DNA of 64,000 nucleotides from Pedobacter cryoconitis (GCF_014200605.1 NZ_JACHCE010000001.1:372001-436000), one strand, 5' to 3'; counted from the first letter of the stretch, positions 35,905 through 44,338 are shown. A program made the numbers and translations. Notes: a model not told the origin generated them from the letters alone.

Positions 35905-36477
35905 ATGAAGAAAGAATTTATATCCGAAGCTATAGTTTTAGAGATCGCTGCTACTGACCTTCATTTTAATCAGATTCTGGCCTTGCAAAAGGAGAATCTG
36001 TACAGTTCGATAGGGGTGGCTGAGCAAGAAAAGCAGGGTTTTGTGTTTGCTGAACATAGTTTGATGCTATTAAAAAAGATGGCGGGTTATTTACCTCAGG
36101 TTATTGCAACCTGTAATGACCAGGTAATTGGTTATAATCTGGCAATGCATGTTTCTTTGAAAAATGAGCTGGAAAGTCTGCTGCCGATGTTTAATGAGTT
36201 TGAACGCTGTTATTATCAGGGGAAATTATTGGGTAGTTATAACTATATGGTTGGTGGACAGGTTTGTGTGCACCATGATTTTAGGGGACAGGGACTACTC
36301 CGTAAGTTATATCATGAAACCAGAAACAGATTAGCTGGTCAGTATCAGTTATGTGTGACGGAAATCTCCACCAGAAACATTAATTCTTTAAAGGTTCACC
36401 AAAGAATGGGATTCGAAGTGATCGGTACTTACAGGGACGAAAAGGAGCTGTGGAATGTTGTAGTCTGGCAATTGTAA
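35905..36477 (+). CDS. GNAT family N-acetyltransferase
   Basis: 190 aa. The acetyl-CoA motif reads QVCVHHDFRGQGLLRKLYHETRNRLAGQYQLCVTEIS (R-G-Q-G-L-L pyrophosphate loop). It is followed by TRNINSLKVHQRMGFEVIGTYRDEKELWNVVVW, the usual motif B and C-terminal strand. The N-terminal half is specific but not recognised. Divergent from the MocR regulator, so this gene is a plausible target of it. Confidence 0.82.
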   Translation: MKKEFISEAIVLEIAATDLHFNQILALQKENLYSSIGVAEQEKQGFVFAEHSLMLLKKMAGYLPQVIATCNDQVIGYNLAMHVSLKNELESLLPMFNEFERCYYQGKLLGSYNYMVGGQVCVHHDFRGQGLLRKLYHETRNRLAGQYQLCVTEISTRNINSLKVHQRMGFEVIGTYRDEKELWNVVVWQL

Positions 36478-36546
36478 AACGAAATCATGTAACAGTTATT
36501 TTTCTTAATCTTTTAAAAACCTTTTAGTTGTTTTCTAAATTAAAAT

Positions 36547-36554
36547 TACATTTG
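36547..36554 (+). promoter_or_regulatory. -7 element candidate immediately before the FKBP gene
   Basis: TACATTTG matches TAnnTTTG and ends 6 bp before the ATG at 36561. A TTG lies at 36528-36530, 16 bp upstream. If used, transcription would begin at or very near the start codon, giving a leaderless message. Confidence 0.35.
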
Positions 36555-36560
36555 TGGACT

Positions 36561-37052
36561 ATGATTAAGATTAAACACCTTGTACTATTAATGGTTTGTG
36601 CAGTAACCGCGTTTACAGCCTGTAGTAAAAAAGAAGAAGCAGACAACTTTGATGCTGCAGCACAATTTACAAAAGATACCACAGCAATCAGGGCTTTTGT
36701 AGTTGCTAATAAAATTCCTGCAATTAAAGATCCTAAAACCGGGTTATTTTATCAGGTTATAACAGCTGCTCCAGGAAATTTTGTTTATCAGACCAATTCT
36801 TCTGTGACGGTTAATTACACAGGAAGTGTATTGGGAGGAGCTGTTTTCGATACTACTAACGGAAAGCCTATCACATTTGACTCTTTGAACCAGCTTATTC
36901 TGGGATGGCAGATTGGAATTCCTCTGGTTCAGCCGGGTGGCAGGATAAGATTATTTGTACCTTCCGGATTAGGCTATGGAAACCGTGGAGGAATGCCTTT
37001 TCCTCAAAATTCAAATCTTGACTTTACTATTGATGTGATTAGCGCTAAATAA
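36561..37052 (+). CDS. FKBP-type peptidyl-prolyl isomerase lipoprotein
   Basis: 163 aa from the ATG at 36561, chosen because residues 1-20 (MIKIKHLVLLMVCAVTAFTAC) then form a proper lipoprotein signal with lipobox FTAC. A longer frame from a TTG at 36528 would spoil it. The FKBP domain covers the C-terminal two thirds: VTVNYTGSVLGGAVFDTT, LILGWQIGIPLVQPGGRIRLFVPSGLGYGNRGG and the final LDFTIDVISAK. It is a single-domain periplasmic or outer-membrane foldase. A strong terminator follows directly. Confidence 0.88.
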   Translation: MIKIKHLVLLMVCAVTAFTACSKKEEADNFDAAAQFTKDTTAIRAFVVANKIPAIKDPKTGLFYQVITAAPGNFVYQTNSSVTVNYTGSVLGGAVFDTTNGKPITFDSLNQLILGWQIGIPLVQPGGRIRLFVPSGLGYGNRGGMPFPQNSNLDFTIDVISAK

Positions 37053-37065
37053 GCAATGCTGATAT

Positions 37066-37101
37066 AAAAAAAAGACGGCCCTGAAAGGCCGTCTTTTTTT
37101 T
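37066..37101. terminator. Intrinsic terminator after the FKBP gene
   Basis: GC-rich 8-bp stem AGACGGCC (37073-37080) with GGCCGTCT (37087-37094), loop CTGAAA, extended by A7 and T7-8 tracts on either side. The flanking tracts make it able to act in both directions. Confidence 0.9.
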
Positions 37102-37233
37102 ATCTGAATTTTTCGGGTAAAAAGTTCCTGAAATTTGAACGAAAAACAGGCTGGAAATTTTTTCTGATAAAAAATAGGGGTATTGGTTAGTCTGGACGTC
37201 TTAAGGGAATAATAGACATAAATAAAAAATACC

Positions 37234-37320
37234 ATGATAGTAGAATCAAGTAAAAACGCATTATTTATCATTCTTGCAGGTGTAATCATTGCATCAATGG
37301 TTATTTTAATAGGCGGTTAG
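37234..37320 (+). CDS. 28-aa single-pass membrane microprotein
   Basis: ATG at 37234 reads MIVESSKNALFIILAGVI then IASMVILIGG and stops with TAG at 37318-37320. A short charged head (residues 1-7) precedes one membrane helix of about 20 hydrophobic residues. The ORF lies alone between the FKBP terminator and the potassium channel gene, 60 bp before the latter in the same direction. Codons look normal for the window. Comparative conservation would decide whether it is real; partner or role, possibly with the channel, is a guess. Confidence 0.5.
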   Translation: MIVESSKNALFIILAGVIIASMVILIGG

Positions 37321-37380
37321 TCTGTAAGGAAAAAATAGGTTTTATAATGCGCTGAATTTTCAGTAAAATTAGCTGAAATT

Positions 37381-38322
37381 ATGGTGCTATTTAAACGTAA
37401 ATCACAGATTGATGATGATCTTGGTTTTGGTACTCAACCTATAACCGGAGATCAGAGAATGATGAATACAGATGGGTCTTCTAATATAAGACGCATTGGT
37501 CTGCCATTGATCAGAACATCCGATACTTACAACTGGCTGATCTCTATGAGCTGGAAGAAATTTCTCTTCATATTGCTCATTGCTTATCTGGTTGTCAATA
37601 TATTTTTCGCCTCTTTATATGTCTGGATTGGTACAGCTCATCTTAAGGGTGCAGATGGAATTACCCCCAGAGATCATTTCTTTGATGCATTCTTCTTTTC
37701 AGCACAAACTATTTCTACTGTTGGATATGGACATATCAGTCCGGATGGCTTTTTGACGAGTTGTCTGGCTGCATTTGAATCTATGTTAGGCTTACTTGCT
37801 TTTGCATTGGCAACAGGGTTATTATATGGCCGTTTTTCCAGACCGACAGCTAAAATTGTCTACAGTGAAAACATGGTGATTGCCCCTTATAAGGAGATCA
37901 AAGGATTGATGTTCAGGCTGGCTAATTTAAGAAACAATCAGCTGATAGAGATAGAAGTTCAGGTAGTTATGTCTTATAACGAGACTATTGAAGGTAAGAA
38001 AAAAAGAAGATTTTATCCTTTGGATCTCGAGCGGGAAAAAATTGGTTTGCTCACGATGAGCTGGACGGTAGTTCATCCTATTGACGAAAATAGCCCTTTG
38101 TATGAGAAAACACCAAAAGAATTAGCAGAGGCCGAGGTAGAAATATTAGTATTATTGAAAGCTTTTGATGATACATTTTCTCAAACCGTGCACACCAGGA
38201 CTTCTTATAAGGATGAAGATATTATCCATAATGCCAGGTTTACAACGATCTTCTCCAGACATAACAATGGCCAGTTAATCCTTGACCTCTCTAAAATAGG
38301 AAGCCTGGAAAAACTGGACTAA
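37381..38322 (+). CDS. Inward-rectifier-type potassium channel (KirBac-like)
   Basis: 313 aa. The pore module has an outer helix FLFILLIAYLVVNIFFASLYVWIG (61-84), a pore helix FDAFFFSAQTIS, the selectivity filter TVGYG (113-117) and an inner helix SCLAAFESMLGLLAFALATGLLYGRFSRP (about 127-155). The C-terminal half is the immunoglobulin-like Kir cytoplasmic domain (LMFRLANLRNNQLIEIEVQVVMS..., TLSWTVVHPIDENSPLY-like and ILVLLKAFDDTFSQTVHTRTSYK). It forms a tetrameric inner-membrane K+ channel. Length and domain order are normal for the family. Confidence 0.95.
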   Translation: MVLFKRKSQIDDDLGFGTQPITGDQRMMNTDGSSNIRRIGLPLIRTSDTYNWLISMSWKKFLFILLIAYLVVNIFFASLYVWIGTAHLKGADGITPRDHFFDAFFFSAQTISTVGYGHISPDGFLTSCLAAFESMLGLLAFALATGLLYGRFSRPTAKIVYSENMVIAPYKEIKGLMFRLANLRNNQLIEIEVQVVMSYNETIEGKKKRRFYPLDLEREKIGLLTMSWTVVHPIDENSPLYEKTPKELAEAEVEILVLLKAFDDTFSQTVHTRTSYKDEDIIHNARFTTIFSRHNNGQLILDLSKIGSLEKLD

Positions 38323-38338
38323 GTTCCGATGGACATTA

Positions 38339-39310
38339 TTAAATTAGTACAACTACTTTTCCAGCTGTTCTTCCACTTTCTATCTGAAGATGTGCTTCTG
38401 GTAAGGCCTCAAAGCTATAAGTCTTGAATATATGTGATCTGAGTATCCCTTTTTCAAGTAAAATGGCTATCTGATGCATATCGGAACCATTGGAAGTAAC
38501 CGGGAAATAAAGTGCGTTCAGACCTCTTTCTCCTGCCAGTTCCAATGTAGACTTTTGAGGAGTTGATCCGGCCGGACCTTCTGATTCCTGATCAGGGATC
38601 AGATTAATAATCGTTCCTTTTTCATTTAAGATATCAAGAGACCGGATAAAATTTTCTCCGCCAATGGTTTCCAGTATAATGTCAAAACCATTGGTTGTTT
38701 CTTCAAATTTCTGCTGATTATAATCAATATGGACATCAGCTCCAAGCTCCAGAACAAAGTTCTTATTTGTTGACGATGATGTGCCTGTTACATGTGCACC
38801 CAGATAATGCGCAATTTGTACAGCATAATGGCCTACACCACCTGAGGCTGCATGTATTAAGATCTTATCGGCGGGTTTTACATTCACATGTGTAGTTAAG
38901 GCCTGCCATGCTGTTAATGCGGCTAATGTAGCTGCGGCAGCTTCTTCGAAAGATATATTTGAAGGTTTTAAAGCCAGATGATTTTCAGGAGCAGCTACAT
39001 ATGCTGCATAAGCCTGTCCATGGCCTACAAAATTAACCATTCCAAAAACATCATCATCTATTTGAAAATTAACCACATCTTTTCCAGTGGCAATGACTGT
39101 CCCGGAAATGTCCCAGCCTAATATGAATGGCTTTAGATGCTGTAATGTACTATAGAGTGCTTTACCAGCCCTGGTTTTTACATCTACAGGATTGATGCTG
39201 ATCGCCTTTACTTTAATTAATACCTCATTGTCTGCTGGTACAGGTATAGGGAGTTCGGTTAGTATTAGGTTTTCGGTACTGCCAGGTTCTTTTAATAGAT
39301 AAGCTTTCAT
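38339..39310 (-). CDS. NADP-dependent oxidoreductase, zinc-free quinone-oxidoreductase-like MDR
   Basis: 323 aa. Medium-chain dehydrogenase/reductase fold with GroES-like N-terminus (VLIKVKAISINPVDVKTRAG, LGWDISGTV) and a Rossmann domain starting DKILIHAASGGVGHYAVQIAHYLGAHVTGTSSS. The cysteine/histidine zinc ligands of alcohol dehydrogenases are absent, as in quinone oxidoreductases. It probably reduces electrophilic quinones or enones with NADPH in the cytoplasm. It is divergent from an HxlR regulator, a common pairing, which likely controls it in response to such stress. Confidence 0.9.
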   Translation of the reverse strand: MKAYLLKEPGSTENLILTELPIPVPADNEVLIKVKAISINPVDVKTRAGKALYSTLQHLKPFILGWDISGTVIATGKDVVNFQIDDDVFGMVNFVGHGQAYAAYVAAPENHLALKPSNISFEEAAAATLAALTAWQALTTHVNVKPADKILIHAASGGVGHYAVQIAHYLGAHVTGTSSSTNKNFVLELGADVHIDYNQQKFEETTNGFDIILETIGGENFIRSLDILNEKGTIINLIPDQESEGPAGSTPQKSTLELAGERGLNALYFPVTSNGSDMHQIAILLEKGILRSHIFKTYSFEALPEAHLQIESGRTAGKVVVLI

Positions 39311-39349
39311 ATTTTAATTAGTTGATAAAAAACAAAGCTATCGGATGAA

Positions 39350-39402
39350 TATATTTGCGGCAAGTATGCACTTTTAAGTATCCTACGTACTAAAAAGATA
39401 CT
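39350..39402 (+). promoter_or_regulatory. hxlR-type gene promoter and dyad operator candidate
   Basis: TATATTTG at 39350-39357 matches TAnnTTTG. Just beyond the expected start lies an inverted repeat AGTATC (39377-39382) / GATACT (39397-39402) with a 14-base spacer, followed by a GGTATAC segment. The site is suited to binding by the HxlR protein itself. A TTG at 39322 is 25 bp from the -7 element, slightly too far for consensus. Confidence 0.4.
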
Positions 39403-39422
39403 AAGCTGGTATACAGTAGGTA

Positions 39423-39773
39423 ATGAATATTGTTATGACGAAAATAAAACATTCCGGATATGTATGCAGTCTGGATTATGCTTTTCAAAGAGTGGGTGGG
39501 AAATATAAAGGACGTATTTTATGGCACCTGAGCGAAGAAAAGATATTGAGATATGGTGAACTTCGTAGAATTGTCTGGGACATTACGCCAAAAATGCTGA
39601 CTCAAACTTTAAGGGAGCTGGAAAATGACGGGCTTATTCATCGTGAGGTATATCATGAAGTGCCACCAAAAGTAGAGTATTCACTGAAAGAAGCAGGTCA
39701 AGAACTTATTCCTTTTATTAATTACCTGAGAGAGTGGGGTGAAGCGCAGCTTGCCAAAGAAGGAATGAGCTGA
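39423..39773 (+). CDS. HxlR-family winged-helix transcriptional regulator
   Basis: 116 aa. The domain begins CSLDYAFQRVGGKYKGRILWHLSEEKILRYGELRRIV, with CSL corresponding to the redox-sensitive Cys of the family. It continues DITPKMLTQTLRELENDGLIHREVYHEVPPKVEYSLKEAG, the diagnostic HxlR recognition helix and wing. ATG codons at 39423 and 39435 are both possible. Divergent from the quinone-oxidoreductase gene, it probably represses it until its cysteine is modified by electrophiles; this mode is known for relatives and is inferred here. Confidence 0.92.
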   Translation: MNIVMTKIKHSGYVCSLDYAFQRVGGKYKGRILWHLSEEKILRYGELRRIVWDITPKMLTQTLRELENDGLIHREVYHEVPPKVEYSLKEAGQELIPFINYLREWGEAQLAKEGMS

Positions 39774-39826
39774 TAAAAATGTTTTTTAACGATTAAATTC
39801 ATAAATTAGTTAAAAAATATAACCCT

Positions 39827-40366
39827 ATGAAAACTTCTTATCTAATGTATTTAATCATCATTTTAACAATCCCCGCTTGTAAAATGAAAAAAACAGCTAT
39901 GCAGCCTCTTGCAGCTGCGGATTCCTTTATGCCCATGCAGATTGGAAACAAATGGTCACATGGTGCACACTCTTATACTGAAATTCAGGATACTGTAAGA
40001 ATTGGCAAACAGCTTTATTACAAATTCTATTCTCTGGTTGGTGGAGATGCAAGTGATACAAAATATCTCAGAATAGATGAAAATAATCAATTGCTGGAAT
40101 CCTATCCTGATCAGCCCAATGTGGTTTATGTCCATGCAAAATTTAACGCCAGCTTAAATGATGTGTTTTTTACGCTGAATGATAAGAGTACAAATGATTA
40201 TCAGGTTAAGCTGGTAAAAAAGACCCCTGACAGAAGAACTTTTGAATTTGATATGGTGTATCACCCTAATTTAAAAGGCAGTACACATCAGGTGAGTTAT
40301 GTTAAAGGTATTGGACTGGATGACGGCTGGACAAGTATCAAAATAAATGGTAAAATAATTAAGTAA
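39827..40366 (+). CDS. Hypothetical lipoprotein
   Basis: 179 aa. Lipoprotein signal with lipobox IPAC (Cys18), so membrane anchored outside the cytoplasm. The mature part starts FMPMQIGNKWSHGAHSYTEIQDTVRIGKQLYYKFYSLVGG. This resembles the calycin-like, beta-rich 'W-x-Y' repeats seen in several Bacteroidota lipoproteins, but I do not recognise a defined family. ACCCT precedes the ATG. A 14-bp hairpin terminator follows, so it is likely a single-gene unit. Confidence 0.7.
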   Translation: MKTSYLMYLIIILTIPACKMKKTAMQPLAAADSFMPMQIGNKWSHGAHSYTEIQDTVRIGKQLYYKFYSLVGGDASDTKYLRIDENNQLLESYPDQPNVVYVHAKFNASLNDVFFTLNDKSTNDYQVKLVKKTPDRRTFEFDMVYHPNLKGSTHQVSYVKGIGLDDGWTSIKINGKIIK

Positions 40367-40375
40367 TATTTTTTG

Positions 40376-40416
40376 ACAGGCTATATTAATTAAAAAATGA
40401 ATTTAATATAGCCTGT
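40376..40416. terminator. Intrinsic terminator after the lipoprotein gene
   Basis: A perfect 14-bp stem (40376-40389 with 40403-40416) with a 13-base AT-rich loop is followed by TTTTATT. It is placed 10 bp after the stop codon. Confidence 0.75.
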
Positions 40417-40473
40417 TTTATTGGATGTATATTTAATAATAATTTAAAATAAATGTCAAAAAAGTTACAATAA

Positions 40474-40481
40474 TAAATTTG
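40474..40481 (+). promoter_or_regulatory. -7 element candidate of the M57 protease gene
   Basis: TAAATTTG matches TAnnTTTG and would place the start near 40488, about 39 bases before the ATG at 40527. No TTG is seen at the -33 position. Confidence 0.4.
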
Positions 40482-40526
40482 TGTTCTGTATATTAGGGTG
40501 TTACGATCTACCTAACATTCAACCCT

Positions 40527-41282
40527 ATGAACAAAAACTTGAAAAACTTCACTTTTATTGCGCTTGCCGCAATAATGATTGCATCGTGTTCTAAAACCAA
40601 AGAAACACCTGTAAACCCTGATCCTCAAACTCAGAAATCTGACAAAGTAATCGCTTACATTGAGAGCCTTGGATTTCCTGCTTCAGCTATTGTTGACAAT
40701 GGTGATCATTATGTTGTAGAAGAAGATATTATCTTCTCTAAAAACATGGTAATTCCTGCTGGTCAGCCAAAAACTGAACAGTTTTATACCGGAAGCCTGG
40801 TTAATGCGACTAATAAAAGAAATATCCGTGTAAAAGTCGATCCTTCAATGACAAGTATGAACGCGGAAGTAACCTCTGCGGTTAATCAATGGAATGGTAT
40901 TGCTGCATCAACGGTTCGCTTTTCAATAGTGACCACTGGTACATATGATATCCTGATCAAAGATGAAAATCTTGGTAATGGTGTTTGCGGCCAGGGAACA
41001 TTTCCTTCTGGCGGTGCCGCAGGTAACCTGATCAAAATTAACAAAGCCTATATCGCTGCGAATAGTTTTGCTCAGCGTCAAAGAACAATTACGCATGAGC
41101 TGGGCCATAATATTTCATTGAGACATACCAACTGGTCTTCAATCGGTGAAGGTACTGCTACACCTGTACCGGGAGTTGGCGGAACTGATGCAGCGTCATT
41201 GATGAATGGCGGTCAGTGTAATTCAGGAGCAACTGTATTATCGGCTAAAGATATACAGGCTACTGTTGCATTATATCCATAG
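40527..41282 (+). CDS. M57-type zinc metalloprotease lipoprotein
   Basis: 251 aa. Lipobox IASC with Cys21. The zinc site HELGHNISLRH has His190, Glu191, His194 and His200, the H-E-x-G-H-x5-H arrangement of the 'dual-action HEIGH' (peptidase M57) family. The upstream NGVCGQGTFPSGGAAGNLIKIN segment and the downstream GTDAASLMNGGQC (Met-turn region) support this. It is probably an extracytoplasmic, membrane-anchored protease. The pro-region (about 22-95) precedes the catalytic domain. It has its own promoter candidate and appears to be transcribed alone. Confidence 0.88.
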   Translation: MNKNLKNFTFIALAAIMIASCSKTKETPVNPDPQTQKSDKVIAYIESLGFPASAIVDNGDHYVVEEDIIFSKNMVIPAGQPKTEQFYTGSLVNATNKRNIRVKVDPSMTSMNAEVTSAVNQWNGIAASTVRFSIVTTGTYDILIKDENLGNGVCGQGTFPSGGAAGNLIKINKAYIAANSFAQRQRTITHELGHNISLRHTNWSSIGEGTATPVPGVGGTDAASLMNGGQCNSGATVLSAKDIQATVALYP

Positions 41283-41311
41283 TAATTAAAAAAAATAATC
41301 ACAGATCGTAA

Positions 41312-41363
41312 CTTATTCAGGATAGATGGCCCTTGTCAAACAGGGGTATCTGTCCTGCTTAAG
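41312..41363. other. Imperfect stem-loop downstream of the M57 protease
   Basis: CAGGATAGAT...ATCTGTCCTG with internal CCC/GGG pairs forms a long interrupted stem. No T-run follows, so termination is uncertain. Confidence 0.3.
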
Positions 41364-41387
41364 AAAACAGTCTTTGTACCAATCTAT

Positions 41388-41480
41388 TTAAGAGGAAAAT
41401 TCGGCGCTTGAAATTCTGAATTGCTCGGCAGTTAAACCCGTTTGTTTTTTAAAGAACCTGCTGAAATAAGCCCTTTCTTC
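41388..41480 (-). pseudogene. Remnant of an AraC-family regulator, C-terminal end only
   Basis: On the minus strand the frame reads PEERAYFSRFFKKQTGLTAEQFRISS and ends in TAA at 41390-41388. That is the conserved second-helix tail of an AraC/XylS DNA-binding domain (…F-x-x-x-S-Y-F-S-R-x-F-K-K-x-x-G). The remaining some 250 residues are missing. Upstream the frame runs into unrelated sequence near 41482, so a deletion joined it to the decayed transporter gene beside it. Confidence 0.6.
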
Positions 41481-41611
41481 CGGTTGCAATAGCTGCAGTC
41501 GGCAGTCCTGTGATATGGCCTGAAAAAGCAAATAAGAGTTGTCCTGACATAAAATATGCAAAACCTAGAGGGGCAGTATACTTTGCACTGATTTTTTTAA
41601 CTACCGCAGGC

Positions 41612-42173
41612 CATGACACTCGCTGCAATAACGGCGGTCAATTAAATGAAAGCCATGAAATAACCCGTTTGGGAAGTAGAAAAGCTAATAGATCATCGCC
41701 AGCCAACCTCGTCCATGATACCACCCAGACTCAGGAAAATGACGCCGCCAAATTTAATGGCCATACCTTGCCAGGCGATCATTTTCATACGGGATTCTCC
41801 CTCAAAAAAATCAGCGAATAAACGAGTACCCGCTGTTTGAATGGCTGCAGTCGCTGCGCCGAGAAGTATGCCGGTCTGCAATGACAATATATGGATTGCT
41901 TAAAAGCCCCCAGGAATACCAAATCCTGCATAAGGGATAAGTCCCCGGCACATCATCAGATAGGAACCTTTTTTGTCTGTTAGTTTCCCCCATCAGCGGG
42001 GCAAATAATACAACTCCCAGAGTGGGTAAAGTGATTTGCCAGGCTGGATTCCCAGCGAATCCCATAAGCATGGCTGTTTCTGTTAAAGAAGGTGCAATAA
42101 CAGTACCTGCCATAATGGTAAGGCTGCTGGCTAAAAGAAGAACAGAAATGCCCGTTTTTGATAGTTTTCCCAT
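41612..42173 (-). pseudogene. Decayed MFS transporter gene
   Basis: The minus strand from ATG 42173 reads MGKLSKTGISVLLLASSLTI and continues to PTLGVVLFAPLMG, a normal MFS N-terminus with two helices. A one-base change in a G-run near 41983 breaks the frame. The next frame continues KLTDKKGSYLMMCRGLIPYAG, with an in-frame TAA at 41902-41900. Then come LQTGILLGAATAAIQTAGTRLF and IAWQGMAIKFGGVIFLSLGGIMDEVGWR before a TGA at 41695-41693. At least three lesions, plus loss of the C-terminal half, mark it as dead. A further open stretch to about 41480 is not recognised. The region 42174-42336 upstream holds no gene I can see. Confidence 0.75.
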
Positions 42174-42336
42174 GATCCTGATTCCATGTGATCCCTTGTA
42201 GAATCAACACCACAAAGATCATTGCAGAATTACGGGGCTTCGTGTATTATCTCCTAATGTTGTTGTACTATCCGGAAATCTGTTCAGTCTGTTTAAAGGT
42301 ACCAGACAGATTTCCAGTCAGTGCAGTAATATAATT

Positions 42337-43722
42337 TTATAAGATAGCTGTTCTTTTCTGAGCAGAATTATAATTCCTGATAAATATAACTAACCACGTC
42401 ATTCCTATAAAAGCATATATGCCAAGGATAATTATAGATAAAGGCGTAACCGAAGCATTTACATTTTTTGTAGTCATAAAAAGTGTCAGGATAGACAGGC
42501 CTATTCCAGCACCCAGGAAATAAGATGTAGTTGCAAGGCTTGAAGCCAGGCCGTAATGCTGACTTGGAATATCCTGAATGGAAAGTACGGACAGGCTGGT
42601 ATAGCTGATTGTCATTCCCAATCCTGAAACAAATGCTGCGGAGAGTAATATCAAAAATATAGAGTGCCCGGTCAATATAGAGCCAATCAGCAGAATTGCG
42701 CCAATCAGCATCATAGTCATTCCGATAAATCCAGTCTGGCCGGTATGAAATCTTTTCATCAATCCTGGTAAGGCAAATTTTGCAACCACAGCTGATAAAA
42801 TACTGAAAGGGACTAAAAGCAGGCCGGATTTTGCTGCACTGAAACCCATATCTTTTTGTAATAACAAAGAAATGATAAACAGATAACCCGTAAAGAAAGA
42901 ACCCAGTAAAAAGAATACGCCGTTTGCAGTAACCACGGTCGGAGAACGGAAAATTGATAAATCTATTAAGGGCTCATCCAGTGTGGTAAGCCTCTTGAAT
43001 AACAGCCTTATACAAAGTAATATACCAGCAACAAGACCTGGTAACAATAGATAATGTTTTTGGAAATTCCCTAGTTCATGTACACCATAACTTAGCATCA
43101 GCAATGCTGCTACCAATAAAAAGCCCGAAATAAGATCGGGAGATTTTTTTGTTTTCCTGGCAGGGTCGGCATCAAGGTAATACCATGACATGATAATTAC
43201 CAGGGCCAGAATAGGAACATTAATCAGAAAAACCCAGTGCCAACCCCAATAGGTACTGATAATACCTCCAATAGATAAACCACTTCCTGAGCCAATGGCA
43301 GCAAAAGAACTGAAAATACCTATAGCTTTACTGCGCTCATGTTTTTCTGTAAAAGTATGGGTAACTATGGATAGTGCAGAGGGCATAATCAGGGCTGCGG
43401 CTAATCCCTGTACCGCACGGTAAAAAGCTAAGATTCCAAATGACCCTGAAAGTCCGGCACCCAGAGAGGTGAGTAAAAACAAAGTAGCACCAATCATAAA
43501 AATGGTTCTTCTGCCAATAATATCAGATAATTTTCCTCCAATAATCAAAAAACCACCATAAAGTAATACATAAAGGGTTTGCAGCCATTGTACCTGGTCG
43601 TTACTGATCTTAAACTGGGATTGTATAGAAGGGATAGTCAGGTTAATAATTGCTATATCCAGCGCTTCGACGAAAATACCCATTGAAGCAATGGTTAAAA
43701 TCAGGTTCTTTTTTGATATCAT
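42337..43722 (-). CDS. DHA2-family MFS drug exporter (EmrB/QacA type)
   Basis: 461 aa with about 14 membrane helices. Motif A is LYGGFLIIGGKLSDIIGRRTIF in loop 2-3; the N-terminal DIAIINLTIPSIQSQF segment is typical of DHA2 exporters, as is RAVQGLAAALIMPSALSIV (motif B/C area). It probably expels drugs or toxic organic compounds by proton antiport. It is divergent from an Lrp/AsnC regulator across a 127-bp AT-rich gap and may be controlled by it. The neighbouring dead MFS gene belongs to a different copy. Confidence 0.9.
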   Translation of the reverse strand: MISKKNLILTIASMGIFVEALDIAIINLTIPSIQSQFKISNDQVQWLQTLYVLLYGGFLIIGGKLSDIIGRRTIFMIGATLFLLTSLGAGLSGSFGILAFYRAVQGLAAALIMPSALSIVTHTFTEKHERSKAIGIFSSFAAIGSGSGLSIGGIISTYWGWHWVFLINVPILALVIIMSWYYLDADPARKTKKSPDLISGFLLVAALLMLSYGVHELGNFQKHYLLLPGLVAGILLCIRLLFKRLTTLDEPLIDLSIFRSPTVVTANGVFFLLGSFFTGYLFIISLLLQKDMGFSAAKSGLLLVPFSILSAVVAKFALPGLMKRFHTGQTGFIGMTMMLIGAILLIGSILTGHSIFLILLSAAFVSGLGMTISYTSLSVLSIQDIPSQHYGLASSLATTSYFLGAGIGLSILTLFMTTKNVNASVTPLSIIILGIYAFIGMTWLVIFIRNYNSAQKRTAIL

Positions 43723-43849
43723 AAATTAATGCTGTTCTATCAAATGTATTTATATAGAATAGATTATAGAAATAATAATAAATATTTAGAACATATGTAT
43801 TATTTTTGTGTATTAATAAGAACAAAAGTGCTATAAGGGAGTATTAATC

Positions 43850-44338
43850 ATGCCATATACAGAACAGTCAAATAAGTCAGTTACCCCGTTAGACCAGAAG
43901 GACTATGAAATCCTTAGGTTACTGGAAGAAAATGCAAAGCTTACCGTTAGAGAAATTGCTACTCTGATTCATTTGAGCCCAACACCAACTCATGAACGGA
44001 TTAAAAGAATGGAAAAGAGTGGGGTGATTAAACAATATGCCGCAATTCTAAACAGACAGATGATAGGTAAAGGAATGATTGTCCTTTGTATGATTACTTT
44101 AAGAGAACACAATAAGAAAGCAGGTGCGGTATTTATCAAGGCGATGCTTGAATTTAAAGAAATTGTGGAATGTTATAATATTTCAGGTGATTTTGATTTT
44201 ATGGTCAAAATTGTGACTGAAAGTATGGAAGATTATCATAATTTCTTTGTCAATAAACTGGGGGAAGTGAAAGGCATAGGACAGACAAAGAGCATTTTTG
44301 TGATGGATGCAGTTAAAGAAACCCATAACGTACTCTAG
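43850..44338 (+). CDS. Lrp/AsnC-family transcriptional regulator
   Basis: 162 aa. N-terminal HTH (LDQKDYEILRLLEENAKLTVREIATLIHLSPTPTHERIKRMEKSGVI, about 15-60) followed by the RAM/ligand domain (GKGMIVLCMITLREHNKKAGAVFIKAMLEFKEIVECYNISGDFDFMVKIV). Both are canonical, with the effector-pocket sequence C-x-x-x-x-G-x-x-D. Lrp-family regulators form octamers and respond to amino acids. Divergence from the exporter gene suggests control of that exporter. The start ATG is preceded by no strong ribosome-binding sequence. Confidence 0.92.
   Translation: MPYTEQSNKSVTPLDQKDYEILRLLEENAKLTVREIATLIHLSPTPTHERIKRMEKSGVIKQYAAILNRQMIGKGMIVLCMITLREHNKKAGAVFIKAMLEFKEIVECYNISGDFDFMVKIVTESMEDYHNFFVNKLGEVKGIGQTKSIFVMDAVKETHNVL

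Noticed and set aside
41510..41821. 103-codon plus-strand frame across the decayed MFS region
   Set aside because: The minus strand carries recognisable MFS remnants there; the plus frame has low complexity and no motif.
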